Assembly (NCBI GenBank): GCA_964635055.1
Contig: CAZWMT010000012.1
Location: 1-64,000 of the forward strand
From: JAEUJM01 sp964635055
GTDB taxonomy: Bacteria > Actinomycetota > Acidimicrobiia > Acidimicrobiales > DATDAH01
Length of the DNA stretch: 64,000 nucleotides
Direction of reading: 5' to 3'
Positions 1-7,339 of this stretch are shown here, piece by piece (within the stretch, counting starts at the first letter, position 1; every line of letters begins with the position of its first letter). The notes below the pieces were generated by a model, which made no database searches, was not told the origin of the DNA, and was given only the letters and a program-made list of their open reading frames with translations. The position numbers and the translations under genes are program-made.

Positions 1-194
1 CGTGCCCGTTCTGTTACATCATGATCGACGACGGGGTGAAGGGCGAGGGCCTCGATGACGATGCAGTGAAGGTGGCCGACATCTCCATGCACCTGCTCGA
101 GGCGCTCGAGCGGTCCGAGCAGCCGGTGACCGTCTCCGCTGCGGCCACGACGGACCAGGGGAATGCGGACGGTGCTGCGACGGTCGAGGGGTAG
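1..194 (+). CDS. C-terminal end of a cysteine-rich (CCG-domain) Fe-S protein, 5' partial
   Basis: This is the last 63 codons of a gene that starts left of the window; the frame runs from base 3 to the TAG at 192-194. The first visible residues, CPFCYIMIDDGVK, match the end of the CCG cysteine-rich domain found in heterodisulfide-reductase-like and glycolate-oxidase-type iron-sulfur subunits and in the large actinobacterial (Fe-S)-binding membrane oxidoreductases. The following ADISMHLLEALE helix and a low-complexity Ala/Thr tail also fit the C-terminus of the actinobacterial form. It probably transfers electrons at the membrane, but the catalytic and transmembrane parts are out of view. The next gene on the same strand may overlap its end. 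Confidence 0.75.
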   Translation, partial: CPFCYIMIDDGVKGEGLDDDAVKVADISMHLLEALERSEQPVTVSAAATTDQGNADGAATVEG

Positions 195-672
195 GGACGG
201 CGGCGGCCACCGGGCCGGCGTCGACACCGCCGGCGTGGTGGTGGCCGGCGACGACCCCGACGCCCTCGAGCTGCTCGGGCGCATCCTGGCCGCCACGGGT
301 GAGCCGGTGCAGTTGATCGCCGACAAGGCCTCGGCCATCGCCGCGGTCACCACCCAGCCCCGCCGGGCGTTCGTCGTCACCTTCAGCGGGGGCCACAGCG
401 GCAACCTCTCCCTGGTCGACACGATCCGCCGCCACACCGACGCCGCGGTGCGCTCCACGCCCATCGTGATGCTGGCCGACGACGAGAAGAACCTGACCTA
501 CGCGTGGCAGTCGGGGATCGACGCCCACCTGGTGCGTCCGGTGCCCGCCGACGTACTGCTGGCGACGGTGAACCGGGCCATGGCCGCCACCGAGCCCGAG
601 CGCACCGACCACCGCCGCACCGAGCTGCGCCGGGCCCAGGCGGCGGCGCTGGCCGACCCCGACGACGCCTGA
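163..672 (+). CDS. Response-regulator receiver-like protein
   Basis: The protein is 169 residues if it starts at ATG 163, inside the end of the upstream gene. GTG codons at 235, 238 and 241 are alternatives that would place the start directly before the beta-strand VVVAGDDPDALELLGRIL. From there the pattern follows a CheY-like fold: an acidic DD pair after strand 1, hydrophobic strand 3 with FVVTFSGG where the phosphoacceptor Asp would be expected, PIVMLADDE, and HLVRPVPADVLL with Arg-Pro in place of the usual Lys-Pro. No Asp sits at the canonical phosphorylation site, so it may be a non-phosphorylated pseudo-receiver. No output domain follows; the tail is charged and helical. Confidence 0.6.
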   Translation: MRTVLRRSRGRDGGGHRAGVDTAGVVVAGDDPDALELLGRILAATGEPVQLIADKASAIAAVTTQPRRAFVVTFSGGHSGNLSLVDTIRRHTDAAVRSTPIVMLADDEKNLTYAWQSGIDAHLVRPVPADVLLATVNRAMAATEPERTDHRRTELRRAQAAALADPDDA

Positions 673-784
673 GGCGCTTCCGGCCGCCCAGCACCATCGG
701 CACCCGCTCCGGCAATGCGTCGGCCGCGCGGTGACCCCGTGATCCCGATGCCAGGTCAGCGGGGCCGGCGCCGTGGTGTTCTGA

Positions 785-1687
785 TCACTCGCCGGAGGCT
801 GCTCCCAGCACGGCGCCGAGGGCGCGCTCGGTGGCGCCGGCGTAGTGACCACCGAACTTGATGGCGTGCACGGCCAGGGGCGCCAACTGGTGGAGCGGCA
901 CCCGGTCCTTCCACCCGTCGGCCAGCGGGAACGCCTCGTCGTAGGCGGCGAAGCAGTCGGGCCCGAAGCCGCCGAAGAGGCGCATCATGGCCAGGTCGAA
1001 CTCGCGGTGCCCGCCGTGGGCGGCCGGGTCGATGAGCCAGTTCACGCCGCCGGCGCCGATCAGCCGGTTCCCCGCCCACAGGTCGCCGTGCAGCCGGGCC
1101 GGGGGCTCGGGCGGTCCTCCGAGCTCGACCAGTCGGTCGGCAACCTGCTCAAGGCCCCGGACGGCGCGATCGGGGAGCGCTCCCGCATCCCTGGCGAGGC
1201 GGGCGAGCGGGCGCAGTCGGTTGGCGGCGTAGGCCTCGGCCCAGGTGTCGTAGGGCTCGTTGGGCAGACGACGACTGCCCGTGGTGCGGCGGTCCTGCCG
1301 CCCGAAGCACGGGGCGCCGGCCCGGTGGAGCGCGGCGAGGCCCCGGCCCAGATCGGCCTCGGTGGTGCTCGCGGCTGCGCCCGCCTCGACCCACTCGAGC
1401 ACCAGCACCGCCGGCTCCTCGACCACGGCCAGCACCTCGGGGACGGCCACCGCTCCCGCCTCGCGCAGCCACGCGAGGCCGATCGCCTCGGTGAGGAAGA
1501 AGCCGGGCGGCGGGCGCCGGTGGGTCTTCGCGAAGACGACGCTCCCCGACGCCAACTCGACCCGGTAGGACTCGGACACGTCACCGCCGTGCACCGGGAC
1601 CAGGGCCACCACCTCGTCCTCCAGCGCCCGGCCGATCACGTCGGCCGGCGACCCCGTCGGTTCGCCCGGGGACCCGGTGATGGCCAC
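785..1687 (-). CDS. Fructosamine kinase / ketosamine-3-kinase family protein
   Basis: This 300-residue protein has the protein-kinase-like fold of the fructosamine-3-kinase family, which phosphorylates sugar-amine adducts on glycated protein or free amino acids. Visible motifs are the N-lobe GGDVSESYRVEL with a Lys in VVFAKTH, the catalytic loop RLHGDLWAGN, and WLIDPAAHGGHREFDLAMM, where the Asp corresponds to the metal-binding DFG aspartate. The GTG at 1687 is preferred because a TACGGT hexamer lies 5 nt upstream, a pattern repeated at other genes here; an upstream in-frame start at 1708 is also open. It is divergent from the PPOX gene and convergent with the receiver-like gene. Substrate is unknown. 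Confidence 0.85.
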   Translation of the reverse strand: MAITGSPGEPTGSPADVIGRALEDEVVALVPVHGGDVSESYRVELASGSVVFAKTHRRPPPGFFLTEAIGLAWLREAGAVAVPEVLAVVEEPAVLVLEWVEAGAAASTTEADLGRGLAALHRAGAPCFGRQDRRTTGSRRLPNEPYDTWAEAYAANRLRPLARLARDAGALPDRAVRGLEQVADRLVELGGPPEPPARLHGDLWAGNRLIGAGGVNWLIDPAAHGGHREFDLAMMRLFGGFGPDCFAAYDEAFPLADGWKDRVPLHQLAPLAVHAIKFGGHYAGATERALGAVLGAASGE

Positions 1688-1926
1688 GAGCCACCGTATT
1701 CGGAGCAAGGACCACCGGCGGCTTCACGGGCGGCCGAGGCCACTGCCAGGGCCTCCGCCACCGACACACCACGACGTCGCCGGGGCCTCGCCACCGCCCT
1801 GACGAGCTCGCACATCGAGGGTGGGCCCGACCGGCCGGACACTCAGTCGGGTTTCGGCATCACCGCCGTGAGATCGCTGCTACGGTCCGTCCCGCCTGTT
1901 CACCTGTCTCGTCGGAGGATCCCCGA

Positions 1927-2382
1927 ATGCCCCAGTCAGCCGAAGAATTCCTGGCCTCGCACGAACTGCTCACGCTGGCCACGGCCTCGTCGTCCGGTGA
2001 GCCCCACGCCTGCTCGATCTTCTATGTCACCGAGGGCACCACGGTGTTCTTCTCGGTGAACCCCGAGTCGCAGTCGCACAAGAACCTGAAGGAGAACCCC
2101 CGGGCCTCCATCGCCGTGGGCGACGCCCCCGACGAGGGCCAGGACGCGTCCGCTGCCCGCGGCATCCAGATCACGGGCAACGTCACCGACATCGAGGGCG
2201 ACGAGGAGCGCGAGGCCGGCGCCAAGGTGGCGGCGCGCTACTCGTACCTCGAGGACGTGTTCAGCGGCGGCGACTTCTTCCGCCTCGACCCGACCGAGGT
2301 CCACTACGTGCACAACGACGAGGCGGGCGACGAGGCCTTCGAGGCCCTCGGCGTCTCGTGGCAGCGCGAGACCGTCCAGTAG
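1927..2382 (+). CDS. Pyridoxamine 5'-phosphate oxidase (PPOX)-family flavoprotein
   Basis: This 151-residue protein has the split-barrel flavin-binding fold: the N-terminal AEEFLASHELLTLATASSSG is typical of PPOX-like proteins, followed by the strand pattern TTVFFSVNPESQSHKNLKEN with the Ser/Lys positions that usually contact FMN phosphate. Such proteins bind FMN, F420 or heme and carry out small-molecule redox chemistry; the exact cofactor cannot be told from sequence. The ATG at 1927 has a GGAGG-type Shine-Dalgarno 8-9 nt upstream. It lies 16 nt before a flavin reductase on the same strand, so the two flavoproteins are probably co-transcribed. Confidence 0.85.
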   Translation: MPQSAEEFLASHELLTLATASSSGEPHACSIFYVTEGTTVFFSVNPESQSHKNLKENPRASIAVGDAPDEGQDASAARGIQITGNVTDIEGDEEREAGAKVAARYSYLEDVFSGGDFFRLDPTEVHYVHNDEAGDEAFEALGVSWQRETVQ

Positions 2383-2398
2383 AGGGCCGGTAGCCACC

Positions 2399-2962
2399 GT
2401 GCGCGTCATGGTCGTGTCCGCCATCGGGCGCGAGTCGTCGACCTGCTACATCCTCGCCCAGCGCATCGCCAACATCTGCACCGGTCACGGCGTGGAGGTC
2501 GACTTCGCCACCCCCACCGAGGTCGGCCTGCCGGTGAACGACGGCAACGTGGCGTTCGACCTGCCCGAGGTCGTGGCCTGGCAGCAGCGCATCGAGCGCA
2601 CCCACGCCCACCTGTGGGTGTCGCCCGAGTACCACTCGGCCATGACGGGCGGGTTCAAGAACCTGTTCGACTACCTCGACAAGGAGCCGCTGCGGGGCGA
2701 CGTGGTGGGCCTGTTCGCCCTCGCCGGCGGCGGGATGGCCGCGCTCAACACGCTGAACGGCATGTCGACCATGGCCCGCTCGCTGGGCGCCTGGGTGGCG
2801 CCCCAGTACTGCGCGCTCAACTCGAACGACGTCAAGGCCGGCCTCGACGAGCGGGCCGACCGTCGGGTGGCCCGCCTCTGCGAGACCGTCATCGACGCCG
2901 GCCAACGCCTCGACGCCCCCGGCGCCGAGGTGGGCGCCGACGACGACCTCCCCCTCGAGTAG
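2399..2962 (+). CDS. NADPH-dependent FMN reductase family protein
   Basis: This 187-residue flavodoxin-like protein belongs to the NADPH-dependent FMN reductase family. Evidence is the N-terminal VMVVSAIGRESSTCYILAQ phosphate-binding loop, the WVSPEYHSAMTGGFKNLFDY segment, which is the family's most recognisable motif (the SPEY...LKN flavin-contact region), and the central LFALAGGG strand. It reduces FMN or other acceptors with NAD(P)H and would suit the PPOX-type protein encoded just upstream. The start is GTG at 2399, 16 nt after the upstream stop. The Asp/Glu-rich C-terminus is unstructured. A long hairpin directly downstream probably ends the transcript. Confidence 0.88.
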   Translation: MRVMVVSAIGRESSTCYILAQRIANICTGHGVEVDFATPTEVGLPVNDGNVAFDLPEVVAWQQRIERTHAHLWVSPEYHSAMTGGFKNLFDYLDKEPLRGDVVGLFALAGGGMAALNTLNGMSTMARSLGAWVAPQYCALNSNDVKAGLDERADRRVARLCETVIDAGQRLDAPGAEVGADDDLPLE

Positions 2963-2981
2963 CCCCGAGAATCGACGAACT

Positions 2982-3020
2982 GAGCGCCAATTCCGGCGCG
3001 TCGCGCCGGAATTTGCGCTC
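2982..3020 (+). terminator. Strong hairpin after the flavin reductase gene
   Basis: An 18-base arm at 2982-2999 pairs with 3003-3020 around a GTC loop, with one C/T mismatch. There is no T-run, so this would be an L-shaped intrinsic terminator of the kind frequent in high-GC actinobacteria. It separates the flavoprotein pair from the tRNA promoter. Confidence 0.7.
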
Positions 3021-3046
3021 GCTTCGGCTGGGGGCCGGGCCTCCGG

Positions 3047-3052
3047 TAGAGT
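3047..3052 (+). promoter_or_regulatory. Putative -10 box of the tRNA-Gly gene
   Basis: TAGAGT lies 11 nt before the first base of the mature tRNA, matching the actinobacterial TANNNT -10 consensus. No clear -35 element is seen, so support is modest. Confidence 0.4.
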
Positions 3053-3063
3053 GGCGATCCCTT

Positions 3064-3137
3064 GCGGGTGTAGTTCAGAGGCAGAACATCAGCTTCCCAA
3101 GCTGAGAACGCGGGTTCGATTCCCGTCACCCGCTCCA
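3064..3137 (+). tRNA. tRNA-Gly (anticodon CCC)
   Basis: A full cloverleaf can be drawn. The acceptor stem GCGGGTG pairs with the 3' CACCCGC, a short D-arm follows, then the anticodon stem TCAGC/GCTGA around loop TTCCCAA (anticodon CCC at 3096-3098), and a T-arm with GGTTCGATTCC. The discriminator is T and CCA is encoded at 3135-3137. The gene is the attachment site of the island to its right: its last 50 bases recur at 7760-7809. Confidence 0.95.
3088..3137. repeat. attL: 50-bp direct repeat in the 3' half of tRNA-Gly
   Basis: The segment from the anticodon stem through CCA is identical over 50 bases to 7760-7809. A repeat covering the 3' end of a tRNA is the standard footprint of tyrosine-recombinase integration. 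This copy is part of the complete, presumably functional tRNA gene. Confidence 0.9.
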
Positions 3138-3287
3138 CCAGCGTCCTGGCGGCTCGTCGGGATCTAGGTAGTAATCGACGGGCCCCCGGCCGCGTCCGGG
3201 TCGCTCCCGGTCCTCGGCCAACCCGGCGTAGTAGGCGAGCAACACCGGGAGCTTCTCTGCCGTGGCCTTCAGCGTCGTGACACGCAT
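3126..3287 (-). pseudogene. N-terminal fragment of a MobF/TrwC-type relaxase
   Basis: From ATG at 3287 the frame encodes 53 residues beginning MRVTTLKATAEKLPVLLAYY and running through the RGPVDYYLDPDEPPGRWW segment. This is the characteristic N-terminus of actinobacterial TrwC-like conjugative relaxases. Homology stops at the island boundary: the last codons and the stop are supplied by the antisense of the tRNA 3' end. The rest of the relaxase, including its His triad and helicase domain, is absent. I read this as a deletion derivative in which an att recombination removed the body of the gene. The call rests on recognising the N-terminal motif, not on a search. Confidence 0.7.
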
Positions 3288-3408
3288 CACGACGACCACG
3301 ATCCACACCGGCCTCCTGCTGGACCTCCCGTTCGGTCTCCCGCCGACGCCAGTGCACTCGTCTGTACCTCCATGCCGACGTAAGCCCGATTCGAGCCCGC
3401 AACTCGAC

Positions 3409-3427
3409 AAGGAATCTGAGATTCCTT
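3409..3427. repeat. Inverted repeat AAGGAATC/GATTCCTT, operator-like
   Basis: Perfect 8-bp arms at 3409-3416 and 3420-3427 are separated by TGA. The site is AT-rich for this genome and lies between the minus-strand relaxase fragment and the plus-strand YxiG-like gene, where an operator would be expected. A short hairpin role is equally possible. Confidence 0.4.
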
Positions 3428-3511
3428 CATGCGAGGCAAAAGGCAGCGGACCGCGCCGACCGATCGCAGGCATCATGTGCCGATGGCGAGACGCAGACCG
3501 GTCAACCGCTG

Positions 3512-4183
3512 ATGCCGTCGTTGGCCGACCTCCTTCAGTGGTTGCACCCACTCGACTTCGCGGTGCTCGGCCACGGTTGGGCCAGGCACGGCCGTGACTA
3601 TCTGGTCGTGGTCCAGGACATGCTCGGCTCCGATCCCGGAACCCACGACCTGACCTTCACCCACTGCGTGCGGCTCGACTACGAAACCCGAGTACGTGAC
3701 GACGTCTGGCCGATCTCATGGTCCGATGAGTTCCTGGACCACCAAGCCTGGCTCGATGCCGGCGCGCCTGACGGCTACGTGTGGGGGACCGATTGGTCGA
3801 ACGCGTACCCCGGCCTCTCCGTTCCCGACCGATCAGAATTTGCCGAGGACTGGACGCAGCGGCTCGACAAGGAGATGGAAGAGTCCGTCTCGAGACCGAC
3901 CGATTCCTCCTGTGCCTCGTGTTCCACTCGGTCCTGTAGCGAAAGCTCGTCGACGACACAGGGACCATTTCGCAGGTTCACTTTCCACTCTGAGGTCGCG
4001 GTACGCCGGCGGCGGCAGGTCCAACGACCGGCCCAACCAGGCCTAACCGTCGAGCATCACACCGGCGCCTACCTACACCACCCCGCGGGACTCGATCCGG
4101 AAGATCCGGCAGTAGCTTGCGGTTCACGGCGCCGCTCGTATGCGACTCAGTGCACGAGCAGTTCTACGCGAGGAAGGCGATGA
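3512..4183 (+). CDS. YxiG-like protein, probably frameshifted near 3890
   Basis: The first roughly 125 residues (from DFAVLGHGWARHGRDYLVVV through YVWGTDWSNAYPGL and EFAEDWTQRLDKEM) resemble the YxiG-like family as I recall it. After about base 3890 the open frame becomes Ser/Arg-rich and looks non-coding. In another forward frame the bases up to the TAG at 3937-3939 read ETDRFLLCLVFHSVL, which fits the usual end of this family. A one-base frameshift between 3880 and 3893 therefore best explains the data, and the original gene would end at 3939. In Bacillus the yxiG gene sits in the wapA toxin locus, so an immunity-like role is possible but unproven. Confidence 0.55.
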   Translation: MPSLADLLQWLHPLDFAVLGHGWARHGRDYLVVVQDMLGSDPGTHDLTFTHCVRLDYETRVRDDVWPISWSDEFLDHQAWLDAGAPDGYVWGTDWSNAYPGLSVPDRSEFAEDWTQRLDKEMEESVSRPTDSSCASCSTRSCSESSSTTQGPFRRFTFHSEVAVRRRRQVQRPAQPGLTVEHHTGAYLHHPAGLDPEDPAVACGSRRRSYATQCTSSSTRGRR

Positions 4184-4410
4184 GCACAGTGAGGCACGAA
4201 CCGAGTAATGGGTACGAGGACCCGACTCTCAACTACCGCATCACCTGGCGGTCTGTGGACGAAGACGGGACAACGCACGAGCAGGGCTTCACCAGCAGAG
4301 ATCAGGGTTGGGATTTCTACGAGCAGAAGCGGCGGTCGGCGAGCGCTTGTGCGGTGACGTGGGACCACATCCCGGTAGGCCAGCATCCACGAAACAGCTC
4401 AGCCGTGTGA
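4180..4410 (+). CDS. Small unknown island protein, 76 residues
   Basis: The ATG at 4180 is preceded by a GAGGAAGG Shine-Dalgarno, which favours it over the longer open frame from 4117. The product is hydrophilic, with a core YRITWRSVDEDGTTHEQGF followed by an aromatic helix WDFYEQKRR and the strand AVTWDHIPV. It could be a small DNA- or protein-binding factor. I do not recognise the family. It sits 3-9 nt before the next gene on the same strand, suggesting co-transcription. Confidence 0.5.
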   Translation: MSTVRHEPSNGYEDPTLNYRITWRSVDEDGTTHEQGFTSRDQGWDFYEQKRRSASACAVTWDHIPVGQHPRNSSAV

Positions 4411-4413
4411 GAC

Positions 4414-5301
4414 GTGGCTATGCCGAGCTCAGGGCCGTTGCAGGGTGAGCAATCGGTTGCGATGCGCCGCGAGCTCTTCGCGTTCGTGTACGAGGACCAC
4501 GACCGCAGCGCGGTGCGTAGGAAGGCGGAGCAGTACGCCACTCGGCACCTGAACGTCACCTCAGGGGCCGACCTCTCCAACCAGCTGGATGCGATGCTCG
4601 ATCAGATGACCGACGCCGGCCTCATCACCACACGACCGCGCGATGAGCTCACATCTGCGGGTGAGGAGGAGTGGGCGGCTCTCTATGTGGGGTCGCACCT
4701 GACGCACACCTTGACTGCGGCGGTCGAGTCCACGGTCCTGTGGGCCGTCGCGTATCGACCGTGCACGGGTACACCGGACCGGAGGGATGGGATGGTGCGG
4801 GTCGCCGCGGAGTACGCGGCGTACACGCACCATCGCGCGCTGTTCGAGCTGCTTGGTCACTCAACGAGTCGCGAGGCACGACAGGTACGCCAGTTGCTCA
4901 GGCTGGCGGAGCGCCCGTCCCACAGGCGGGCGAAGAGCCTGCTCGACGAGGTGTGGATCACGGAGATCAATCGGGCTTGCTCCCACGTCGGACGTCGATT
5001 GACCGCGCCCGATCCACCTCCCGGCAAGGGTCTACCGGTCCGGGTCGCCTGGCTCACGGCCCGGCTGCTCGAGCTCTGGCGTCGCACTGCCGACGACGAA
5101 TCAGACTTGCCGCCTGTCATTCTCAGCGCCTGGGCCACGGCACTCCAGGACGCTCAGGCAAGGGGCGACGCCGCACTGGTCGAGCTGTGCGGCTCGACCC
5201 GGTCGGCCAGATGGGACCATTCGACTGACCCTTTCGACACCTGGCCGTCAGATCAAAAGGATTGGCCGACCGACCCCGACGACCCCCCACCGCCGGGATA
5301 G
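4414..5301 (+). CDS. Unknown island protein, 295 residues
   Basis: The protein is mostly alpha-helical and soluble, with many Arg/Leu-rich helices and an acidic, Pro/Trp-rich tail (DWPTDPDDPPPPG). The start is uncertain: GTG 4414, ATG 4420 and ATG 4462 are all possible. The first residues form a MRRELFAFVYEDHDRS segment, then a winged-helix-like stretch LDAMLDQMTDAGLITTRP that could bind DNA, but no catalytic motif is visible. It belongs to the cargo between the relaxase remnant and the AbiE operon. I cannot assign a function. Confidence 0.5.
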   Translation: MAMPSSGPLQGEQSVAMRRELFAFVYEDHDRSAVRRKAEQYATRHLNVTSGADLSNQLDAMLDQMTDAGLITTRPRDELTSAGEEEWAALYVGSHLTHTLTAAVESTVLWAVAYRPCTGTPDRRDGMVRVAAEYAAYTHHRALFELLGHSTSREARQVRQLLRLAERPSHRRAKSLLDEVWITEINRACSHVGRRLTAPDPPPGKGLPVRVAWLTARLLELWRRTADDESDLPPVILSAWATALQDAQARGDAALVELCGSTRSARWDHSTDPFDTWPSDQKDWPTDPDDPPPPG

Positions 5302-5372
5302 GCGGTAGATCTCATCAGCGTGTCGCGCAGCCTGGCCAACACCTGGCTGTAGTTCTCGAGCTCGCCGAGCAC

Positions 5373-6371
5373 CTACCCGGTGTCGATCGCGCTGTGGACG
5401 CGGCACGCCGACGCGGCGTCCAGCCAGTGTGGGCAACGAACCCAGCCGCCGCCGTCGTGGGAATGGATCGGGCATTGCGATTGGCCCGCGGCCAAGCGCT
5501 GCACGACCTCCTCCACCAGGCGCTCCTTCCGCTTGCTCGGCTCGCGTTCGAGAGCAAGCGTTGCGTACGCGAGGTCGAGGTTCCGGTCGGTCCAGAGGAT
5601 CCACTGGTTCACGAGCGTCCCCGAGTCACCCGCCGTTGTCGGATCCACGAGGTAGACGCCGACGTCAGCGGTGAAGTCCGGATCGGCAAGGTGAGCAGCA
5701 AGCCGTGCACGGAACATGTTGGGATGAACATCCGCGTGAAAGAGGTAGTGGGCTGCTGCGTGCGCGAGCCGTTCGTCGTCCAGGGAGAGCTGGTGGTGGG
5801 CGACGTCGAGGTCGTTGAGGTCGCGACCTTTGCTCCGCTGCGCAAGGGCTCGGAACTTCGTGGCGATGAGCTCGACCGGCTGGAACGTGAGGACGTCGGC
5901 TCCGCCGCGCCACCAGTCCGTCGTAGCGACGAGTTGTCGACGATCCAGCGGCTCGATGGGAGGGACGTCGTCAAGGTTGATCTCGACCTTGATCCGCCGG
6001 TTCGTGTCGCCGAGGCTCCTGTAGGCGAACCGCTCCGTCAGTCGGGTCCTCGTGGTCTTCGGGTTCTTGCTCACCTCCAGGCCGATGCGCTCGGCGACTT
6101 CACGGAGTCCCGTCCGGATCGTTCGCATGTCGTTGGCTTCGATCGACAGGTCGTACGCGACGTAGTCGAGGTCCTCGCTGTAGCGGAGCGCGGCCGGCAG
6201 GAAGAGCTTGTGGAGGCAGGTGCCACCGCGCCAGACGAGTCGATCCCGTAGCTCCGGGTGGGAGGCGATCTCGATGGCGACCCGCGTCATGATGAGGTCT
6301 TGCTCGATCTGCTCGTCGTCAGCCCACGGGTGATGTGGGCGCCACGCGTTGAGTGCGTCCAGCGAGATCAC
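5373..6371 (-). CDS. abiEii: AbiEii-type nucleotidyltransferase toxin
   Basis: This 332-residue protein carries the AbiEii/AbiGii nucleotidyltransferase signature. The motif WRGGTCLHKLF is followed by RYSEDLDYV, whose Asp pair is the metal-binding DxD of motif I. Downstream, PVELIATKFRALAQR and GRDLNDLDVA give the basic and acidic motifs expected near the NTP site. AbiEii toxins are bacteriostatic enzymes that block growth when the antitoxin fails, protecting against phage by abortive infection. The start GTG at 6371 overlaps the antitoxin stop by 4 nt, typical of type IV AbiE operons. Its C-terminal tail contains Cys/His residues (QCPIHSH and VRCPHW) that may bind metal, which is less usual. 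Confidence 0.9.
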   Translation of the reverse strand: MISLDALNAWRPHHPWADDEQIEQDLIMTRVAIEIASHPELRDRLVWRGGTCLHKLFLPAALRYSEDLDYVAYDLSIEANDMRTIRTGLREVAERIGLEVSKNPKTTRTRLTERFAYRSLGDTNRRIKVEINLDDVPPIEPLDRRQLVATTDWWRGGADVLTFQPVELIATKFRALAQRSKGRDLNDLDVAHHQLSLDDERLAHAAAHYLFHADVHPNMFRARLAAHLADPDFTADVGVYLVDPTTAGDSGTLVNQWILWTDRNLDLAYATLALEREPSKRKERLVEEVVQRLAAGQSQCPIHSHDGGGWVRCPHWLDAASACRVHSAIDTG

Positions 6372-7156
6372 ACGTCGTCGGCCTCCACCGTCGTGTTCAC
6401 GAGCACGCCCCAGCGGCCGTCACGGGCGCCCTGGCGCGACCCTTTGGTCGCGAGCAACGTCGGCTGGCCGTGATCGGGGTCGGCCAGCGCGTGGAGCTCA
6501 CCGAGGTCGAGGTCGTCTCGGACGAGTTCGAGGAGCCAGCCGAGCCGACGCGCATCGGACCGAGATCGTCGGGCGCAAAGGGCGGCGAGTCGACCGCCGG
6601 CGAGGTCGGGCAGCTCGGCGAGGATCGTGGCTACGTTCGACAACCCGCCGGCCAGCTGCGGGCGAGCAACGAGATCGACAGCAGTGAGGCATGGCGAGGC
6701 GACGTCGACCATCGTGCGGGGACCCGCAACCCGTCGGACCTCCTCTCGCTCGATACGCGTCGATGTGTGGAAGCGGAGCCGAACCCGATCAACGTCACGG
6801 TCGAGCACGTGGCGCGAGGTCACGACATCGAAGACCTGGGGCGCCTGGTGAGCAGCGCCCCACCACTGCGCAGCGGCTGCAAGCGCGATGTAATAGTCGA
6901 CGTCGAGGTGCTTCATCATCGGGTCGATGAAGTGAGCCGCGGGAACGACGCCGGACGGCCGATGCTCGGCCGGAACGATCACGTAAAGGCCGCGGGCCGG
7001 TGAGAACACCCGACTCCGATCGGTGGCGTACTTGAGCGCGCCGTGAACCGAGTTGGTGGACGCGCCGGTCCGTTCCTTGATGTCGGCGACGGTGAAGGTG
7101 CTCTTCCCTTCGGCGAGGAGCTGGTCCCACAGGTTGGTGTAGTTCACCGACTTCAC
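6368..7156 (-). CDS. abiEi: AbiEi-type antitoxin / autorepressor
   Basis: This 262-residue protein has the AbiEi layout: an N-terminal winged helix-turn-helix (FTVADIKERTGASTNSVHGA, then the wing GLYVIVPAEHRPSG) and a C-terminal antitoxin domain starting about HLDVDYYIALAAAAQWWGA. AbiEi proteins neutralise the AbiEii toxin without stable complex formation and repress their own promoter through the N-terminal domain. GTG at 7156 is chosen because a TATCCT -10 box ends 7 nt upstream and no Shine-Dalgarno is present. The gene is the first of the two-gene operon and is followed by the toxin with a 4-nt overlap. Confidence 0.9.
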   Translation of the reverse strand: MKSVNYTNLWDQLLAEGKSTFTVADIKERTGASTNSVHGALKYATDRSRVFSPARGLYVIVPAEHRPSGVVPAAHFIDPMMKHLDVDYYIALAAAAQWWGAAHQAPQVFDVVTSRHVLDRDVDRVRLRFHTSTRIEREEVRRVAGPRTMVDVASPCLTAVDLVARPQLAGGLSNVATILAELPDLAGGRLAALCARRSRSDARRLGWLLELVRDDLDLGELHALADPDHGQPTLLATKGSRQGARDGRWGVLVNTTVEADDV

Positions 7157-7163
7157 GAAACTA

Positions 7164-7179
7164 AGGATAACTCCAAGTT
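7164..7179 (-). promoter_or_regulatory. Leaderless abiE promoter with palindromic operator
   Basis: On the minus strand, TATCCT (7169-7164) is 7 nt before the GTG start. The palindrome AACTCCAAGTT (4-bp arms, 7169-7179) adjoins the -10 box and would be a natural binding site for AbiEi autoregulation. The placement is an inference from known AbiE behaviour. Confidence 0.45.
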
Positions 7180-7189
7180 TGCGCTATAT

Positions 7190-7339
7190 CTATGAAACTG
7201 TGGATCCACCTAAGTCTCGACGATTCTCACTGACCCAGCAGTGGCCGAGACCGGTGACGGCATCATCGGTTCCGGGAAGGGCTCGCGCGAGTGCCCGATG
7301 ACGTGTCTCGACAGGTTCGCGTCGGGTCACGAGCTTCAC
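7190..7339 (-). pseudogene. Truncated DUF5615-like PIN toxin
   Basis: A GTG at 7339 overlaps the stop of the DUF433 gene and opens a 49-codon frame with VKLV, then RALARALPGTDDAVTGLGH. DUF433 antitoxins are normally followed by DUF5615 PIN-like toxins that begin MKLLxDENL and continue with a segment like RALADLFPGSDHVxDLGL. The fragment keeps the second element but has lost the catalytic Asp/Glu motif and the rest of the domain, and stops within the AbiE promoter region. It is therefore probably a toxin remnant cut by insertion or deletion. Confidence 0.5.

Noticed and set aside
2671..3402. Minus-strand frame over the tRNA-Gly gene with an Arg-rich product
   Set aside because: Such frames are a common artefact of antisense tRNA sequence. 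No start signal or domain, except the relaxase fragment, which is in another frame.
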